DNA of 59,173 nt from Bacteroidales bacterium (GCA_015654795.1 JAATGF010000030.1:1-59173), one strand, 5' to 3'. Positions 33,734 through 42,714 are shown, counted from the first letter of the stretch. Made by a program: numbers and translations. Notes: generated by a model from the sequence alone, not told the origin.

Positions 33734-33907
33734 TGTTATTAATTTTAGATTGTTTTCAGTATTTCTTCAACATCAAACTTAGATAAAGCCGTTTCGGTTT
33801 TCAATGGACAGAGTAATCTATTTTGTGTATATATCAAACATCACTTTTTAACCTTGTAAAAAACAAAGGCGATAATCCTATCTTTGGACTTTCAAAAACA
33901 AACTAAT

Positions 33908-34200
33908 ATGCCGGTTCTAAGATTTAAGCTTGCCCTCCATTACCAGATCATTATTGCACTAATCGCAGGAGCGTTTTTGGGTTATTTAACTCCCGACACT
34001 GTCGCCTTATACGAATTGGATCGGTGATGTCTTTCTGCATGGGTTGAATATGATTGTAGTTCCTTTGATTCTCCTTTCGATCACAACCGGAGTAGCGAGC
34101 GTGGGTAGTGGTTATAATCCTGGAATGGAGAGAGACGGACGCTGCTTTGCTCTTTTCTTTCATAACTTTTATTGGAAAAATTATTACCGTAACAAAAGTA
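33908..34200 (+). pseudogene. Degraded dicarboxylate/amino-acid:cation symporter (SDF family)
   Basis: From ATG 33908 the frame reads MPVLRFKLALHYQIIIALIAGAF then LGYLTPDTVA, the N-terminal helix of GltP/DctA-type symporters, and stops soon after. The continuation (Y)TNWIGDVFLHGLNMIVVPL then ILLSITTGVASVGSG, a highly conserved second segment, is in another frame from about 34008, consistent with one inserted base. Beyond about 34110 only scattered fragments remain (ITFIGKIITVTKVK in yet another frame). More than 300 residues of the transporter are missing. Confidence 0.75.
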
Positions 34201-34358
34201 AAGATGAGAAGAAGATGAATACAAATTGCAAAAACAGAATTGAGAGGATTAAATTAGAAAATCTGTAAACAAATTTCAGGACAGGTCAAAAATTCATTTC
34301 CCCGGATATTTGTTTTAATCCATTAATTCTATACACTGAAAATTTAGTGCCAAAAAAT

Positions 34359-34381
34359 AACCCGGTCAAATTGACCGGGTT
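34359..34381 (-). terminator. Terminator of the lipoprotein gene
   Basis: Perfect palindrome AACCCGGTCAA / TTGACCGGGTT. On the minus strand it is followed by ATTTTTTGG, 28 bases after the stop of the lipoprotein gene. Confidence 0.8.
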
Positions 34382-34408
34382 ATAAATTAAATAATTTCCC
34401 CCGGAAAA

Positions 34409-35137
34409 TTATTCCCATTTAATCGTCTTCGAATCAAGGGTAGTAAACTGAATATTATTTTCTTTGTCACTGGTTACACCTGTTTCGTATTTTACACCAA
34501 CCAATTCGACCACATAATTAGTATTTGCAACCGGTGATTTTCCTGTTGCCCATCCCTGAGTTGTCGATCCAAACTCATATTCAACTTTGTCTGATGCAAT
34601 GACTGAACTTGAAAACAACCTCTCCGATTTATCGTCCGAATATAAATTCACAACATAGGCGTCAGCAGTTTGAATTTTATCCCATGTCGTTTTCAGCAGA
34701 TGATTAGTAATTACTGCAGTTTTAATAGAAATAGGCGCCAGTTTTTCATCACCAACTACGTCTTTTCCCGTAACTTTTTCATCAGTTGTTGAAATGACTT
34801 CAAATGTGTAATCACCTTTGGTTGGCAAATCGGTGGCGTAATCCGCTGCCGCCGGAATTAAAACAAATTGTTTCTTGTTGGCGGTGGCTACAAGGTTATA
34901 AACTTTGCCCCCGGCTCCGGGACCAGTTACCTTTGCCGATTTAAGTTCATAATTAGCATTGACATAAACAACTACACCATACTTTACAGCAGCATCAGTT
35001 TTAAGGTCCTGTACAAAAACATCGACGGTTGCGTTCAGCGGATCCGGAACAGAATCATTGTCGTCACATGAAACCATGCCCAAAATTCCAACAGTCAGGC
35101 AAAAAATGCCTCCAAAAAATTTTCTAAAATTTCTCAT
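34409..35137 (-). CDS. Lipoprotein of unknown function
   Basis: Exported lipoprotein of 242 residues; lipobox GILGMVSC with Cys near residue 24 followed by DDNDS, an acidic stretch that in Bacteroidota can favour surface export only in other sequence contexts, so location is open. The mature part looks like two beta-sandwich (FnIII/Ig-like) domains: about 36-130 (ATVDVFVQDLKTDAAVKYGVVVYVNANYELKSAKVTGPG) and about 135-242 (LKTTWDKIQTADAYVVNLYSDD, ANTNYVVELVGVKY). No family was recognised. It is monocistronic with its own terminator and two hairpins in its leader. Confidence 0.55.
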   Translation of the reverse strand: MRNFRKFFGGIFCLTVGILGMVSCDDNDSVPDPLNATVDVFVQDLKTDAAVKYGVVVYVNANYELKSAKVTGPGAGGKVYNLVATANKKQFVLIPAAADYATDLPTKGDYTFEVISTTDEKVTGKDVVGDEKLAPISIKTAVITNHLLKTTWDKIQTADAYVVNLYSDDKSERLFSSSVIASDKVEYEFGSTTQGWATGKSPVANTNYVVELVGVKYETGVTSDKENNIQFTTLDSKTIKWE

Positions 35138-35170
35138 TTTTTAATTACTTTTGATTTGTTATAAAATAAT

Positions 35171-35222
35171 ACCGGATTTATCCGGTTGATTTAACAAGAA
35201 CCGTCCGTGGGGGGCGGTTCTT
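35171..35222 (-). promoter_or_regulatory. Two hairpins in the leader of the lipoprotein gene
   Basis: ACCGGAtttaTCCGGT (35171-35186) and AAGAACCG (35196-35203) with CGGTTCTT (35215-35222) lie 34-85 bases upstream of the lipoprotein start on its coding side. They could be a structured 5' leader or an old terminator; neither is followed by a strong T tract. The remaining intergenic DNA to 35530 has no gene. Confidence 0.4.
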
Positions 35223-35530
35223 ATTTGTTCTTTAGACGAGCATCAACAAACGGATGGTTGCTTTCAAAATATAAAAAAATGGAAAAAAAGAAACCCTTTT
35301 TACATTTTAAAAACCTTTTTTAACACAGAAACCGGTTACATTCAACTTCTTATCAGGCAATAATTGTGAGTAAAAAAAATAATTTATTTTTCCAAAGAAT
35401 AGATTTCGGGGCGCCATCGGTTCAGGCATAGTACGATCATCCATTCCGCACAAGCGAACCGTCGGTCTAAATGTCAAATGACCACATTTCGAAAAGTTTG
35501 AACTGGTAACAAAGTATCATCATAAAATTG

Positions 35531-35538
35531 TAGATTTG
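35531..35538 (+). promoter_or_regulatory. Possible -7 element of the second lemA gene
   Basis: TAGATTTG matches the Bacteroidota TAnnTTTG element, 28 bases before the start codon. No well-spaced -33 TTTG is evident (the nearest is about 30 bases upstream). Confidence 0.35.
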
Positions 35539-35566
35539 TCCTATTCATCACCTAAAACCATTTGTT

Positions 35567-36124
35567 ATGATCTGGATTATTCTGATAGTTATTGCTGTGA
35601 TTGTCTTTTGGCTGATTGGCATTTACAACAGTCTTGTTCGTCTGCGCAACACAAGGCAAAATGCCTTTGCGGATATCGATGTTCAGCTTCGTCAGCGGCA
35701 CGACCTTATTCCTCAACTTGTTGAAACCGTGAAAGGTTATGCCACACACGAAAGAGAATTACTGCTGCGTGTTACCGAAGCAAGAACTGCCGCGATGGGT
35801 GCGACTACCATTGATGAAAAGATCAGGACCGAAACACAACTTTCGTCTGCATTACAAGGACTTAAAGTATCTGTCGAAGCATATCCCGATCTGAAAGCCA
35901 ACCAAAATTTTTTGCAACTTCAGGAAGAGTTAAGCGATATTGAAAACAAACTGGCCGCCGTTCGCAGGTATTTCAACGCTGCCACCACCGAGTATAACAC
36001 AGGAATCGAGACCTTCCCGTCGAACCTTATTGCCAATAACTTTGGCTTTAAGCGCGAAACAATGTTCGATCTTGGTACAGAGCGGACAAACATGGAAGAA
36101 CCGCCTAAAATCACTTTTAATTAA
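35567..36124 (+). CDS. lemA: LemA family protein
   Basis: Second LemA paralogue, 185 residues, with one N-terminal membrane helix (IWIILIVIAVIVFWLIGIYNSL) and the family stretches NAFADIDVQLRQRHDLIPQL, VKGYATHERELLLRVTEAR, SVEAYPDLKANQNFLQLQEEL and TFPSNLIANNFGF. Its stop codon overlaps the start of the M48 protease gene by one base (TAATG), indicating translational coupling. The LemA-HtpX pairing is common in bacteria and points to membrane protein quality control. It differs clearly from the copy at 5.2 kb, so the two serve different partners. Confidence 0.9.
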   Translation: MIWIILIVIAVIVFWLIGIYNSLVRLRNTRQNAFADIDVQLRQRHDLIPQLVETVKGYATHERELLLRVTEARTAAMGATTIDEKIRTETQLSSALQGLKVSVEAYPDLKANQNFLQLQEELSDIENKLAAVRRYFNAATTEYNTGIETFPSNLIANNFGFKRETMFDLGTERTNMEEPPKITFN

Positions 36125-37056
36125 TGACTTACGTCGGTATACAGACACAAATCAGGAGAAACAATTTCAACAGTGTTCTCCTGATTATTGCTTTTCCGCT
36201 TGTATTGCTCGGAATGGTTTACGCCTTCTTGTTCTTCACTTCGCAACAAAGCGATCCGCAAATAGTTAACGACTCCTTTGTTAATGTAATACCGTTTGTA
36301 TTGATTGGAACATCTGTCTGGTTCGCAATTGCCTGGTTTTTCCACAATTCGATGATACACATCGCCACGGGATCCAAACCTCTCCAACGGATGGAAAACA
36401 AGCGTGTCTATAATCTTGTCGAAAACCTTTGTATTTCCAAAGGGATGAAGATACCGCAGATCTTTGTTATTGAAGACGATTCACTTAATGCCTTTGCGAG
36501 TGGAATCAACGAAAGTACTTACTCTGTTTCGCTTTCGCGCGGAATCATCAATAAACTCGACGACGACGAACTCGAAGGGGTGATCGCTCATGAATTGTCT
36601 CATATCCGTAACCGCGATGTCCGACTCATGATCATCTCCATCATTTTTGTTGGTATTTTTGCTTTTGTTGCACAAATGGCGCTGCGAAGTTTGCAGTTTG
36701 GCGCCTTCTCGCGAGGGAAAAACAATAAAAACGGTGGTGTGGTTATCTTAATTGCGATTGCAATCTCGGCAGTTTGCTACCTGATCGCTATTTTGCTCCG
36801 TTTCGGCATTTCCAGATCTCGCGAATATATGGCTGATGCAGGCGCTGCCGAAATGACCCGAAAACCTTATGCCCTCGCCAACGCCTTACGCAAAATCGAC
36901 CAGGACCCATTTATCGAAGCGGTACAACGACGCGATGTTGCACAACTCTTTATCGAGAATCCCCAACCCGAAGAGAAGAAATTCTCGCTGAGTAACTTTT
37001 TCTCCACTCATCCCCCCATCCAAAAACGAATTGAATTACTTGATCAGTTTGCGTAA
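36124..37056 (+). CDS. M48 family metalloprotease, HtpX-like
   Basis: Membrane zinc protease of 310 residues. Two N-terminal helices (about 18-38 and 56-78), then the catalytic domain with KGMKIPQIFVIEDDSLNAFASG, the zinc-binding HEXXH in GVIAHELSHIRNRDVR (about residue 157), a third zinc ligand expected in SREYMADAGAAEMTRKP, and two further helices between them (IISIIFVGIFAFVAQMA and VVILIAIAISAVCYLIAILL). It ends FFSTHPPIQKRIELL, the standard HtpX C-terminal motif. It degrades damaged membrane proteins in the characterised family members. Coupled to the LemA gene upstream. Confidence 0.92.
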   Translation: MTYVGIQTQIRRNNFNSVLLIIAFPLVLLGMVYAFLFFTSQQSDPQIVNDSFVNVIPFVLIGTSVWFAIAWFFHNSMIHIATGSKPLQRMENKRVYNLVENLCISKGMKIPQIFVIEDDSLNAFASGINESTYSVSLSRGIINKLDDDELEGVIAHELSHIRNRDVRLMIISIIFVGIFAFVAQMALRSLQFGAFSRGKNNKNGGVVILIAIAISAVCYLIAILLRFGISRSREYMADAGAAEMTRKPYALANALRKIDQDPFIEAVQRRDVAQLFIENPQPEEKKFSLSNFFSTHPPIQKRIELLDQFA

Positions 37057-37079
37057 AGATGAGATACCTTATTTGCAAT

Positions 37080-37706
37080 TTATTTTAATTCAAATCTTTT
37101 CTCAGTAAACTGTCGGATAAAGGTTACTGTTTCACTAACACCAAGAACAGAGGAGTTGATGCACAAATGATACGATCCGGCAGCTCCCCAAACTTTATTA
37201 CTATAATAGTTGTAATACCCCGCGCGTTTCTTATCCATCTTTTCAATCAAATCTTTCGCTTTATTCTCCGGTATCTGTTGAGTTTCGGCAATGCGTTTAA
37301 CCCTGTCGTTCATATCTGCACTGATAAATATATTCAAACAGCGAGGGTTATCTTTAAGAACATAATCAGCACAGCGTCCAATGAAAAGACATGAGTCCTG
37401 TTCTGCCAATCCACGTATAACATCACTTTGGATTTTAAATAATGTTTCATTACTCAAATAATTGGTCGAATACACTTCGTCAGAAGAAAAGCTACGCAAA
37501 TCCAACAATCCACCGAAAATACTATGACTGGCTTTTTCATCAACCTTTTCAAAAAATTCTTTCCCCAATCCGCTTTCCTGCGAAGCAATCTGGATTAGTT
37601 CCTTATCGTAAAAAGAAATACCCAACTGCGAGGCTAATTCTTCCCCGATTGTACGGCCACCACTTCCAAGTTGCCGACCTATATTTATGACATATTTTTC
37701 GTCCAT
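37080..37706 (-). CDS. Cytidylate kinase-like family protein
   Basis: P-loop kinase-like protein of 208 residues: INIGRQLGSGGRTIGEELASQLGISFYDKELIQIASQESGL at the start carries an atypical Walker A (GRQLGSGGRTIG), and LFIGRCADYVLKDNPRCLNIFISAD with KRAGYYNYYSNKVWG completes the Cytidylate_kin2 pattern. These proteins are distinct from the essential Cmk and their substrate is unknown. The gene lies downstream of, and on the same strand as, the MATE exporter gene, separated by 29 bases. Confidence 0.85.
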   Translation of the reverse strand: MDEKYVINIGRQLGSGGRTIGEELASQLGISFYDKELIQIASQESGLGKEFFEKVDEKASHSIFGGLLDLRSFSSDEVYSTNYLSNETLFKIQSDVIRGLAEQDSCLFIGRCADYVLKDNPRCLNIFISADMNDRVKRIAETQQIPENKAKDLIEKMDKKRAGYYNYYSNKVWGAAGSYHLCINSSVLGVSETVTFIRQFTEKRFELK

Positions 37707-37735
37707 GGATGAATTGTTTCAATAGTTAATAAATT

Positions 37736-39085
37736 TTACCCCTTAATTACAGATTTTCTGTATTGTGCAGCAAGCATATATGCCGCAATAACACTTGACA
37801 ACAAATCGGCTACAGGCAAACTATACCAAACGCCCTTTACCCCCAAGAATTGAGGAAGAATTAGCAAACACGGCAACAGAAAGATCACCTGACGGGATAA
37901 TGACATAAAAATGGCTTGCTTTGCCATTCCTATACTTTGAAATAAATTTGAGGTAACCATCTGAAAACCGATAATTGGGAAAGACATAAAAACGATACGC
38001 AATCCCGGCACTGCCAGGTCGATTAATGTCTGGTCTTTAGTAAAAATTGAAGCAACAACATGTGGAAACAATTCGCTAATCAGAAAACCAACAGTCATTA
38101 CGCCGGTAGCCATAACAATGGTGTATTTCAGCACCTTGTTTACCCTGCCGATTTGTTTGGCGCCAAAATTGTACCCCGCGATAGGCTGCATCCCCTGATT
38201 TAGTCCCATAACAATCATGCCAAAAAGAAAAGCCATCCGGTTTATAATCCCGTAAGCCCCTACATGTAAATCGCTTCCATATTTGACGAGGCCTTTATTG
38301 ATCAAAACAATAATGACACATGCGGCAGCATTCATCATAAAAGGCGCCATACCAATAGATAAGGAATCGCTCACAATTCTGCGTTTCAACTTAAATATCC
38401 CCTTTTGTAAATGAATAAAACTTCCTTTATTACTAAAAATTTTGATTTGCCAAATCAACATAGATGTCTGCGCAATAATAGTAGCGAGGGCCGCTCCGCG
38501 AATTCCCCATCCAAATCCATAAATAAAAACAGGGGCCAAAATGATGTTGATAATTACAGAACAAATCGTGGTGTACATCGACTTTTTCGGATTGCCGGTT
38601 GCCCGCAACATGGCATTTAACCCAAAATACAAGTGCGTAATAACATTTCCAAGCGAGATAACTATCATATATTCACGCGCATACGGGATAGTATCATTGC
38701 TTGCACCAAAAAAGAAAAGTATTGGATCAAGAAAAAGAAGAACGATAACCGTATAGATTAATCCGAAAATTGTATTCAATACGAACACATTTCCCAGGAT
38801 ACTGTTTGCGCTTGAATAATCTTTTTGCCCTAATCGCAACGATATCAATGTAGAAGCGCCCACTCCAACCAATGATCCGAATGCCGCGGAAAGATTCATC
38901 AAAGGAAAAGTGATTGCCAAACCGGATATCGCCAAAGCCCCTACGCCCTGACCGATAAAAATACTGTCAATTATGTTGTAAAGCGATGAAGCTGTCATGG
39001 CAATTACAGATGGAATTGCATATAGCAAAAGCAAATGCCAAATATTATCAGTGCCTAATGACAAGGGTGTTCCTTTTTGCTCCAT
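37736..39085 (-). CDS. MATE family efflux transporter
   Basis: Inner-membrane multidrug or metabolite exporter of 449 residues with 12 predicted helices in two related halves. Start LGTDNIWHLLLLYAIPSVIAMTASSLYNIIDSIFIGQGVGALAISGLAITFPLMN and later NQGMQPIAGYNFGAKQIGRVNKVL are typical of the DinF/NorM-like MATE subgroup of Bacteroidota. Exchange ion (Na+ or H+) and substrate cannot be assigned. It forms a two-gene unit with the cytidylate-kinase-like gene. Confidence 0.92.
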   Translation of the reverse strand: MEQKGTPLSLGTDNIWHLLLLYAIPSVIAMTASSLYNIIDSIFIGQGVGALAISGLAITFPLMNLSAAFGSLVGVGASTLISLRLGQKDYSSANSILGNVFVLNTIFGLIYTVIVLLFLDPILFFFGASNDTIPYAREYMIVISLGNVITHLYFGLNAMLRATGNPKKSMYTTICSVIINIILAPVFIYGFGWGIRGAALATIIAQTSMLIWQIKIFSNKGSFIHLQKGIFKLKRRIVSDSLSIGMAPFMMNAAACVIIVLINKGLVKYGSDLHVGAYGIINRMAFLFGMIVMGLNQGMQPIAGYNFGAKQIGRVNKVLKYTIVMATGVMTVGFLISELFPHVVASIFTKDQTLIDLAVPGLRIVFMSFPIIGFQMVTSNLFQSIGMAKQAIFMSLSRQVIFLLPCLLILPQFLGVKGVWYSLPVADLLSSVIAAYMLAAQYRKSVIKG

Positions 39086-39202
39086 AAATTTTTATTCAAT
39101 TTGTACAAAATATTCAAAGCCAACAGAAAACAATTTATTGACCGTGAATGCAAAATTAGCACCATTTCATTAATAAATTGAATCACGTAACCAAACTTTT
39201 CA

Positions 39203-39537
39203 ATGACTCATCTTCTATTACCTTTGGATCGGGTAATTATTCCGACAGACAACAGCGGCAAGACGAATACTAAATATGATGATGAAGAATTGGATATCTT
39301 GAAAAGCCATCAAAATAATCAATTGAAGATTTCGAAAACAAGAAAGACCGATTTGCTAAAAGCTGTAAAATCGGCAAAAAATACAATTGAAAGAACGGCA
39401 GAGCTAAATATAAAACTAACGGAAAAGATTTAGCCGATCTGAAATTAAAAGAGATTGAAACTGGTATTCCTTACCAAAATATCGTCGCTGCCTTAATCCA
39501 TAAATACCTCGAGAATAAGATAGATCTTACAAGATGA
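39203..39537 (+). pseudogene. Frameshifted CopG/RHH-type antitoxin (COG5304-like)
   Basis: The first frame reads DEELDILKSHQNNQLKISK then TRKTDLLKAVKSAKNTIER and ELNIKLTEK, and stops at 39433. Adding one A in the run at 39423-39426 restores KDLADLKLKEIETGIPYQN, then IVAALIHKYLENKIDLTR and stop at 39537. The joined sequence has the layout of CopG-like antitoxins: Lys-rich N-terminal region, then the NIKL strand and two helices of a ribbon-helix-helix. No partner toxin was found on either side. Confidence 0.7.
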
Positions 39538-40073
39538 CGATTTGCAATATTTAAAGGAAATACAGACTTTTCTACCTTTAAAGAATAAATTAATTATTAC
39601 GATCAAACCAACCACTTCATTTCCTTACAGAATTACTGCAACCAAACCCTTCCCGATTCCCCTTTTTAGATCCTTGCTTTTATTTGAGTATTATCATCTC
39701 TATACTAACTGTGCACTATCTGTACTTTATCTGTGCAGCATTTATACTAATTTAGCACAGTTACTGCACAGATAGTGTACAGACACTGCACAGATGGTAC
39801 ACAGAAAGTACGACCCGAATATAGCTTTGGTACAATCCAAATATGGATAAAACCTATCGGCAAGAGATAGGTTATAATTCGGATTTATGCCTGATTCGGA
39901 GGAAGGGGTTGGCTAAGATGAAGTCGTACCGGGAGAAAAAACAGGTTGTAGGAGAAATTCACATAGAAATAGCTCGTTCCAGGCAAAGAAACAATTCCAC
40001 AATGGTTATAGGTGAATAGTTGGATAACTATGTGTGGCTTATGTATCGTAAGCTATTGTTTTTTAGCCATCAA
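39538..40073. repeat. Third 11-bp tandem array and flanks
   Basis: 39701-39843 divides into 13 units of 11 bp, such as TGCACTATCTG, TACTTTATCTG, CACAGTTACTG, CACAGATAGTG, TACAGACACTG, CACAGATGGTA and CACAGAAAGTA. The array is partly palindromic: CTATCTG-type units on the left face CAGATAG-type units on the right. It is followed by ACCTATC / GATAGGT (39852-39872), a hairpin. No gene is seen between 39538 and the TrmH-like gene. Confidence 0.7.
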
Positions 40074-40625
40074 TCAACAGAAAAATTGCAATTGTTGTTG
40101 CCTCAGCTTATTCGAAAGATCCCATAGTACGATACCGGCGCTTACAGCAATATTAAAGGAGTGCTTGGTACCGAATTGCGGAATTTCGATTGTCTGATCA
40201 CATTGATTAACAATTTTCTGCTGTACGCCTTTAACCTCATTACCAAAGATCAGCGCGAGCTTAGACTCCGGTTCGGGAAGGTATTTATCGAGGGAGATGC
40301 TCCCCTCAACCTGTTCGATGGCAATGACCGTATAACCTTCGTTTCGGAGACTTTCAACAGCTTCTTCAGTCGTTTTGAAATATTCCCAGTCAACGGTATT
40401 CTCAGCCCCGAGCGCCGTTTTATGAATCTCTTTATCGGGAGGGGTGGCTGTAATTCCACACAGGCATATCTTCCTGATAAGCAACGCATCGGAAGTACGG
40501 AATACAGAACCTACATTATTACTGCTTCTTACATGATCGAGTACCACGGCAAGCGGCATCTTATCGGCTTGTTTGAAATCGTCGACTGTAAGCCTGGAAA
40601 GTTCGTCGTTATTTATTTTACGCAT
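40074..40625 (-). CDS. TrmH/SpoU family RNA 2'-O-methyltransferase
   Basis: SPOUT-class RNA methyltransferase of 183 residues. The three SpoU motifs are clear: AVVLDHVRSSNNVGSVFRTSDAL (motif 1 with catalytic Arg), LALIFGNEVKGV (motif 2, knot) and TIEIPQFGTKHSFNIAVSAGIVLWDL (motif 3). It lacks an N-terminal L30e-like domain, so it is a minimal enzyme; tRNA or rRNA target is unknown. It follows the arginine deiminase gene on the same strand with a 23-base gap. Confidence 0.9.
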   Translation of the reverse strand: MRKINNDELSRLTVDDFKQADKMPLAVVLDHVRSSNNVGSVFRTSDALLIRKICLCGITATPPDKEIHKTALGAENTVDWEYFKTTEEAVESLRNEGYTVIAIEQVEGSISLDKYLPEPESKLALIFGNEVKGVQQKIVNQCDQTIEIPQFGTKHSFNIAVSAGIVLWDLSNKLRQQQLQFFC

Positions 40626-40648
40626 AATTGAAATCTGAATAGTTCCAT

Positions 40649-41926
40649 CTAAAGCGACCAGTCAACTTTCTGACGCAAGATGGGCATCGTCATACAGCGT
40701 GCACCGCCACCGCCTCTTGCCAATTCTGATCCCGGAATCGTGATCACCGCCTTTTTATAATCATCGGGATTGACTTTGTTTTCGATAAAGTCGATAGCAC
40801 GGATAATCTCGAAACCATGTTTGTTCATCTCTTCAAGCGTATAGTCATTTCGTTCATAACCAATCACTTTACCGGGAGCATAAGCAAAGAAATTAGCCCC
40901 GCTGTGCCACTGTTCGCGCTCCATGATCCACAGATCCTGTTTGCCGCCGCAAAACACAGGATCGAGATCGAAACCTATCGTATTCAGTGCCTTCAGAATA
41001 TTCTTACGCTGTTTAATGCCTGTAACTTTCCCGTTTTCAATTGTGATGTGGATGGTATGAAATTTATTATTTTTCAGAATTAACGGATCGTAAACCATAC
41101 ACGCATCTTTATCGAGGAAGGTGAATGTCATATCGAGATGGATAAACGATTCGGGGCTGTCGGGAAGTTCCTGTACAATAATATGCTTAAGGCTTGTCTT
41201 CCTGGCTTTTATCACTTCAATAAGATAGTCAATCCCTTCGGTTGAGGTTCGGGAACCTGTTCCGACGACTAACACATCTTCGCGCGCAATTTGTACATCG
41301 CCACCTTCGATCGTCGCATTTGGAAAACTACCCAAACTTCCCGGAAGCGCTGCCGGATTGATTGTCTTAACGCCGAAAGCAGGATGGTTTTTGAAGATGG
41401 CTTCCATAATCAGGGTCTCGCGCTCGCGAACTTTGCTGGCCATTTTACCAATCAGAACCTCGTCCCAAAGCGTCATGGAGGCATCGCGTGTAAAAAGGAA
41501 ATTATGCAAAGGGCGCATCGAATAACGTTCCTTGCTTAAAAAGCGGGTCAGGTTATCGCGCCGAAGCACCACCCCTTCAATCAATTGACTCGTCAGCAAC
41601 GGAGTCGGAATATTCAGTAGGAAATCGGTTTCTGCCGCTGCGTCTTCCTGTGCACATATCCTGCGCACCAGTTCCTCCTTAACGGAATCATCTTCAAGCG
41701 TCTCTCTTAAAAGATCCCTGACTTCGAAAGTTCGGGTCACTTTCTCTAAAACACCTTTCATCTGAACATACTCTTTTGTTGCGACCGACAGGTTTAAAAT
41801 GTCGCTATAGAGTGCTCTCTGAGCATTTTCAGGTGTCATATTTTCGACTTCGTGCCCCGGCGTATGAAGGATGACCCCTTCCAACAATCCGATCTCGGAG
41901 GATACCCCAACATTGATTTTATCCAT
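40649..41926 (-). CDS. arcA: Arginine deiminase
   Basis: Enzyme of 425 residues converting L-arginine to L-citrulline and ammonia. Landmarks: start IGLLEGVILHTPGHEVENMTP, NFLFTRDASMTLWDEVLIGKM (substrate-binding Asp), TIEGGDVQIAREDVLVVGTG, the catalytic His segment FIHLDMTFTFLD and the catalytic Cys in GGGGARCMTMPI near residue 413. No arcB, arcC or arcD gene is present nearby, so citrulline must be handled elsewhere. The length and motifs indicate a functional enzyme rather than a peptidylarginine deiminase relative. Confidence 0.92.
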   Translation of the reverse strand: MDKINVGVSSEIGLLEGVILHTPGHEVENMTPENAQRALYSDILNLSVATKEYVQMKGVLEKVTRTFEVRDLLRETLEDDSVKEELVRRICAQEDAAAETDFLLNIPTPLLTSQLIEGVVLRRDNLTRFLSKERYSMRPLHNFLFTRDASMTLWDEVLIGKMASKVRERETLIMEAIFKNHPAFGVKTINPAALPGSLGSFPNATIEGGDVQIAREDVLVVGTGSRTSTEGIDYLIEVIKARKTSLKHIIVQELPDSPESFIHLDMTFTFLDKDACMVYDPLILKNNKFHTIHITIENGKVTGIKQRKNILKALNTIGFDLDPVFCGGKQDLWIMEREQWHSGANFFAYAPGKVIGYERNDYTLEEMNKHGFEIIRAIDFIENKVNPDDYKKAVITIPGSELARGGGGARCMTMPILRQKVDWSL

Positions 41927-42080
41927 TTTCTGCGCTCGACTAAAGGTTTAATCAAATAATCCACAAAGATATTGTTTTAAAAATCCGGGGTTCACAAAGT
42001 TTGAAATTTAATAATCGTACAAACAATACAGCTTGTGTGATCGTTTACTAATTTTGAGCCCGAATAATACAGATCAGGTG

Positions 42081-42674
42081 ATGTTAAAATGGTTTAGTTT
42101 TTTTGTGGTTTTGTGGTTGCCGTTTTCGGGAATTGGTCAGGTAAAGGATCTTCCGCCATATCATTACGATGATAAGGATCTTACGTCGATTTCCGATTCG
42201 ATATTTCACATTACATTACCCGAAATTTCGGTTTATCCGCAGGCACAAGATATGTCGCGCAAGCAATTCCGGCAATATACTACTTTGGAACTCAGAGTAA
42301 AAAAAGTCTATCCCATTGCCAAACTTGCAGCGAAGAAGATCGAGGAATACAATAAAGTATATTTGAGTTTTAAGTCAGAGCGAGAGCGGAAGGCTTATGT
42401 CAAAAACATTGAAAAAGAGCTATTTGCTGAATATGAGCCCGAAATCAGGTCGATGACAGTCTCTCAGGGGCGGATATTAATTAAACTGATTGACCGCGAA
42501 ACCGGCAAGTCGTCGTTTGAAATCATTAAAGAGTTTAAAGGGGGATTCAATGCATTTTTATGGCAAAGTGTTGCCCGTATCTTTGGGCATAACCTGAAAT
42601 CGGAATATGATCCGGCAAACGAAGACAGCATGATCGAATATATTATCTGGCAAATCGATCAGGGATTGATCTGA
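42081..42674 (+). CDS. DUF4294 family exported protein
   Basis: Protein of 197 residues from the ATG at 42081; the longer frame from 42033 would put 16 extra residues before the signal peptide MLKWFSFFVVLWLPFSGIG. Mature part: ITLPEISVYPQ, then RKQFRQYTTLELRVKKVYPIAKLAAKKIEEYN, AYVKNIEKELFAEYEPEIRSMTVSQGRILIKLIDRETGKSSFEIIKEFKGGFNAFLWQSVARIF. This is the conserved DUF4294 core, widespread in Bacteroidota and of unknown function. It is monocistronic and convergent with the oxidoreductase operon. Confidence 0.85.
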   Translation: MLKWFSFFVVLWLPFSGIGQVKDLPPYHYDDKDLTSISDSIFHITLPEISVYPQAQDMSRKQFRQYTTLELRVKKVYPIAKLAAKKIEEYNKVYLSFKSERERKAYVKNIEKELFAEYEPEIRSMTVSQGRILIKLIDRETGKSSFEIIKEFKGGFNAFLWQSVARIFGHNLKSEYDPANEDSMIEYIIWQIDQGLI

Positions 42675-42680
42675 TATAAA

Positions 42681-42713
42681 GAAGAAAAACCGGTGGAAAA
42701 CCGGTTTTTCTTC
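42681..42713. terminator. Bidirectional terminator
   Basis: GAAGAAAAACCGGT (42681-42694) and ACCGGTTTTTCTTC (42700-42713) form a 14-bp stem with A- and T-rich arms. It serves the DUF4294 gene and the convergent 2-oxoacid oxidoreductase operon, whose last stop codon is at 42715-42717. Confidence 0.88.
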
Positions 42714-42714
42714 T

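Noticed and set aside
42081-42674. Periplasmic protease or TolB-type assignments for the DUF4294 protein
   Set aside because: No catalytic motif is present; the DUF4294 family assignment is enough.
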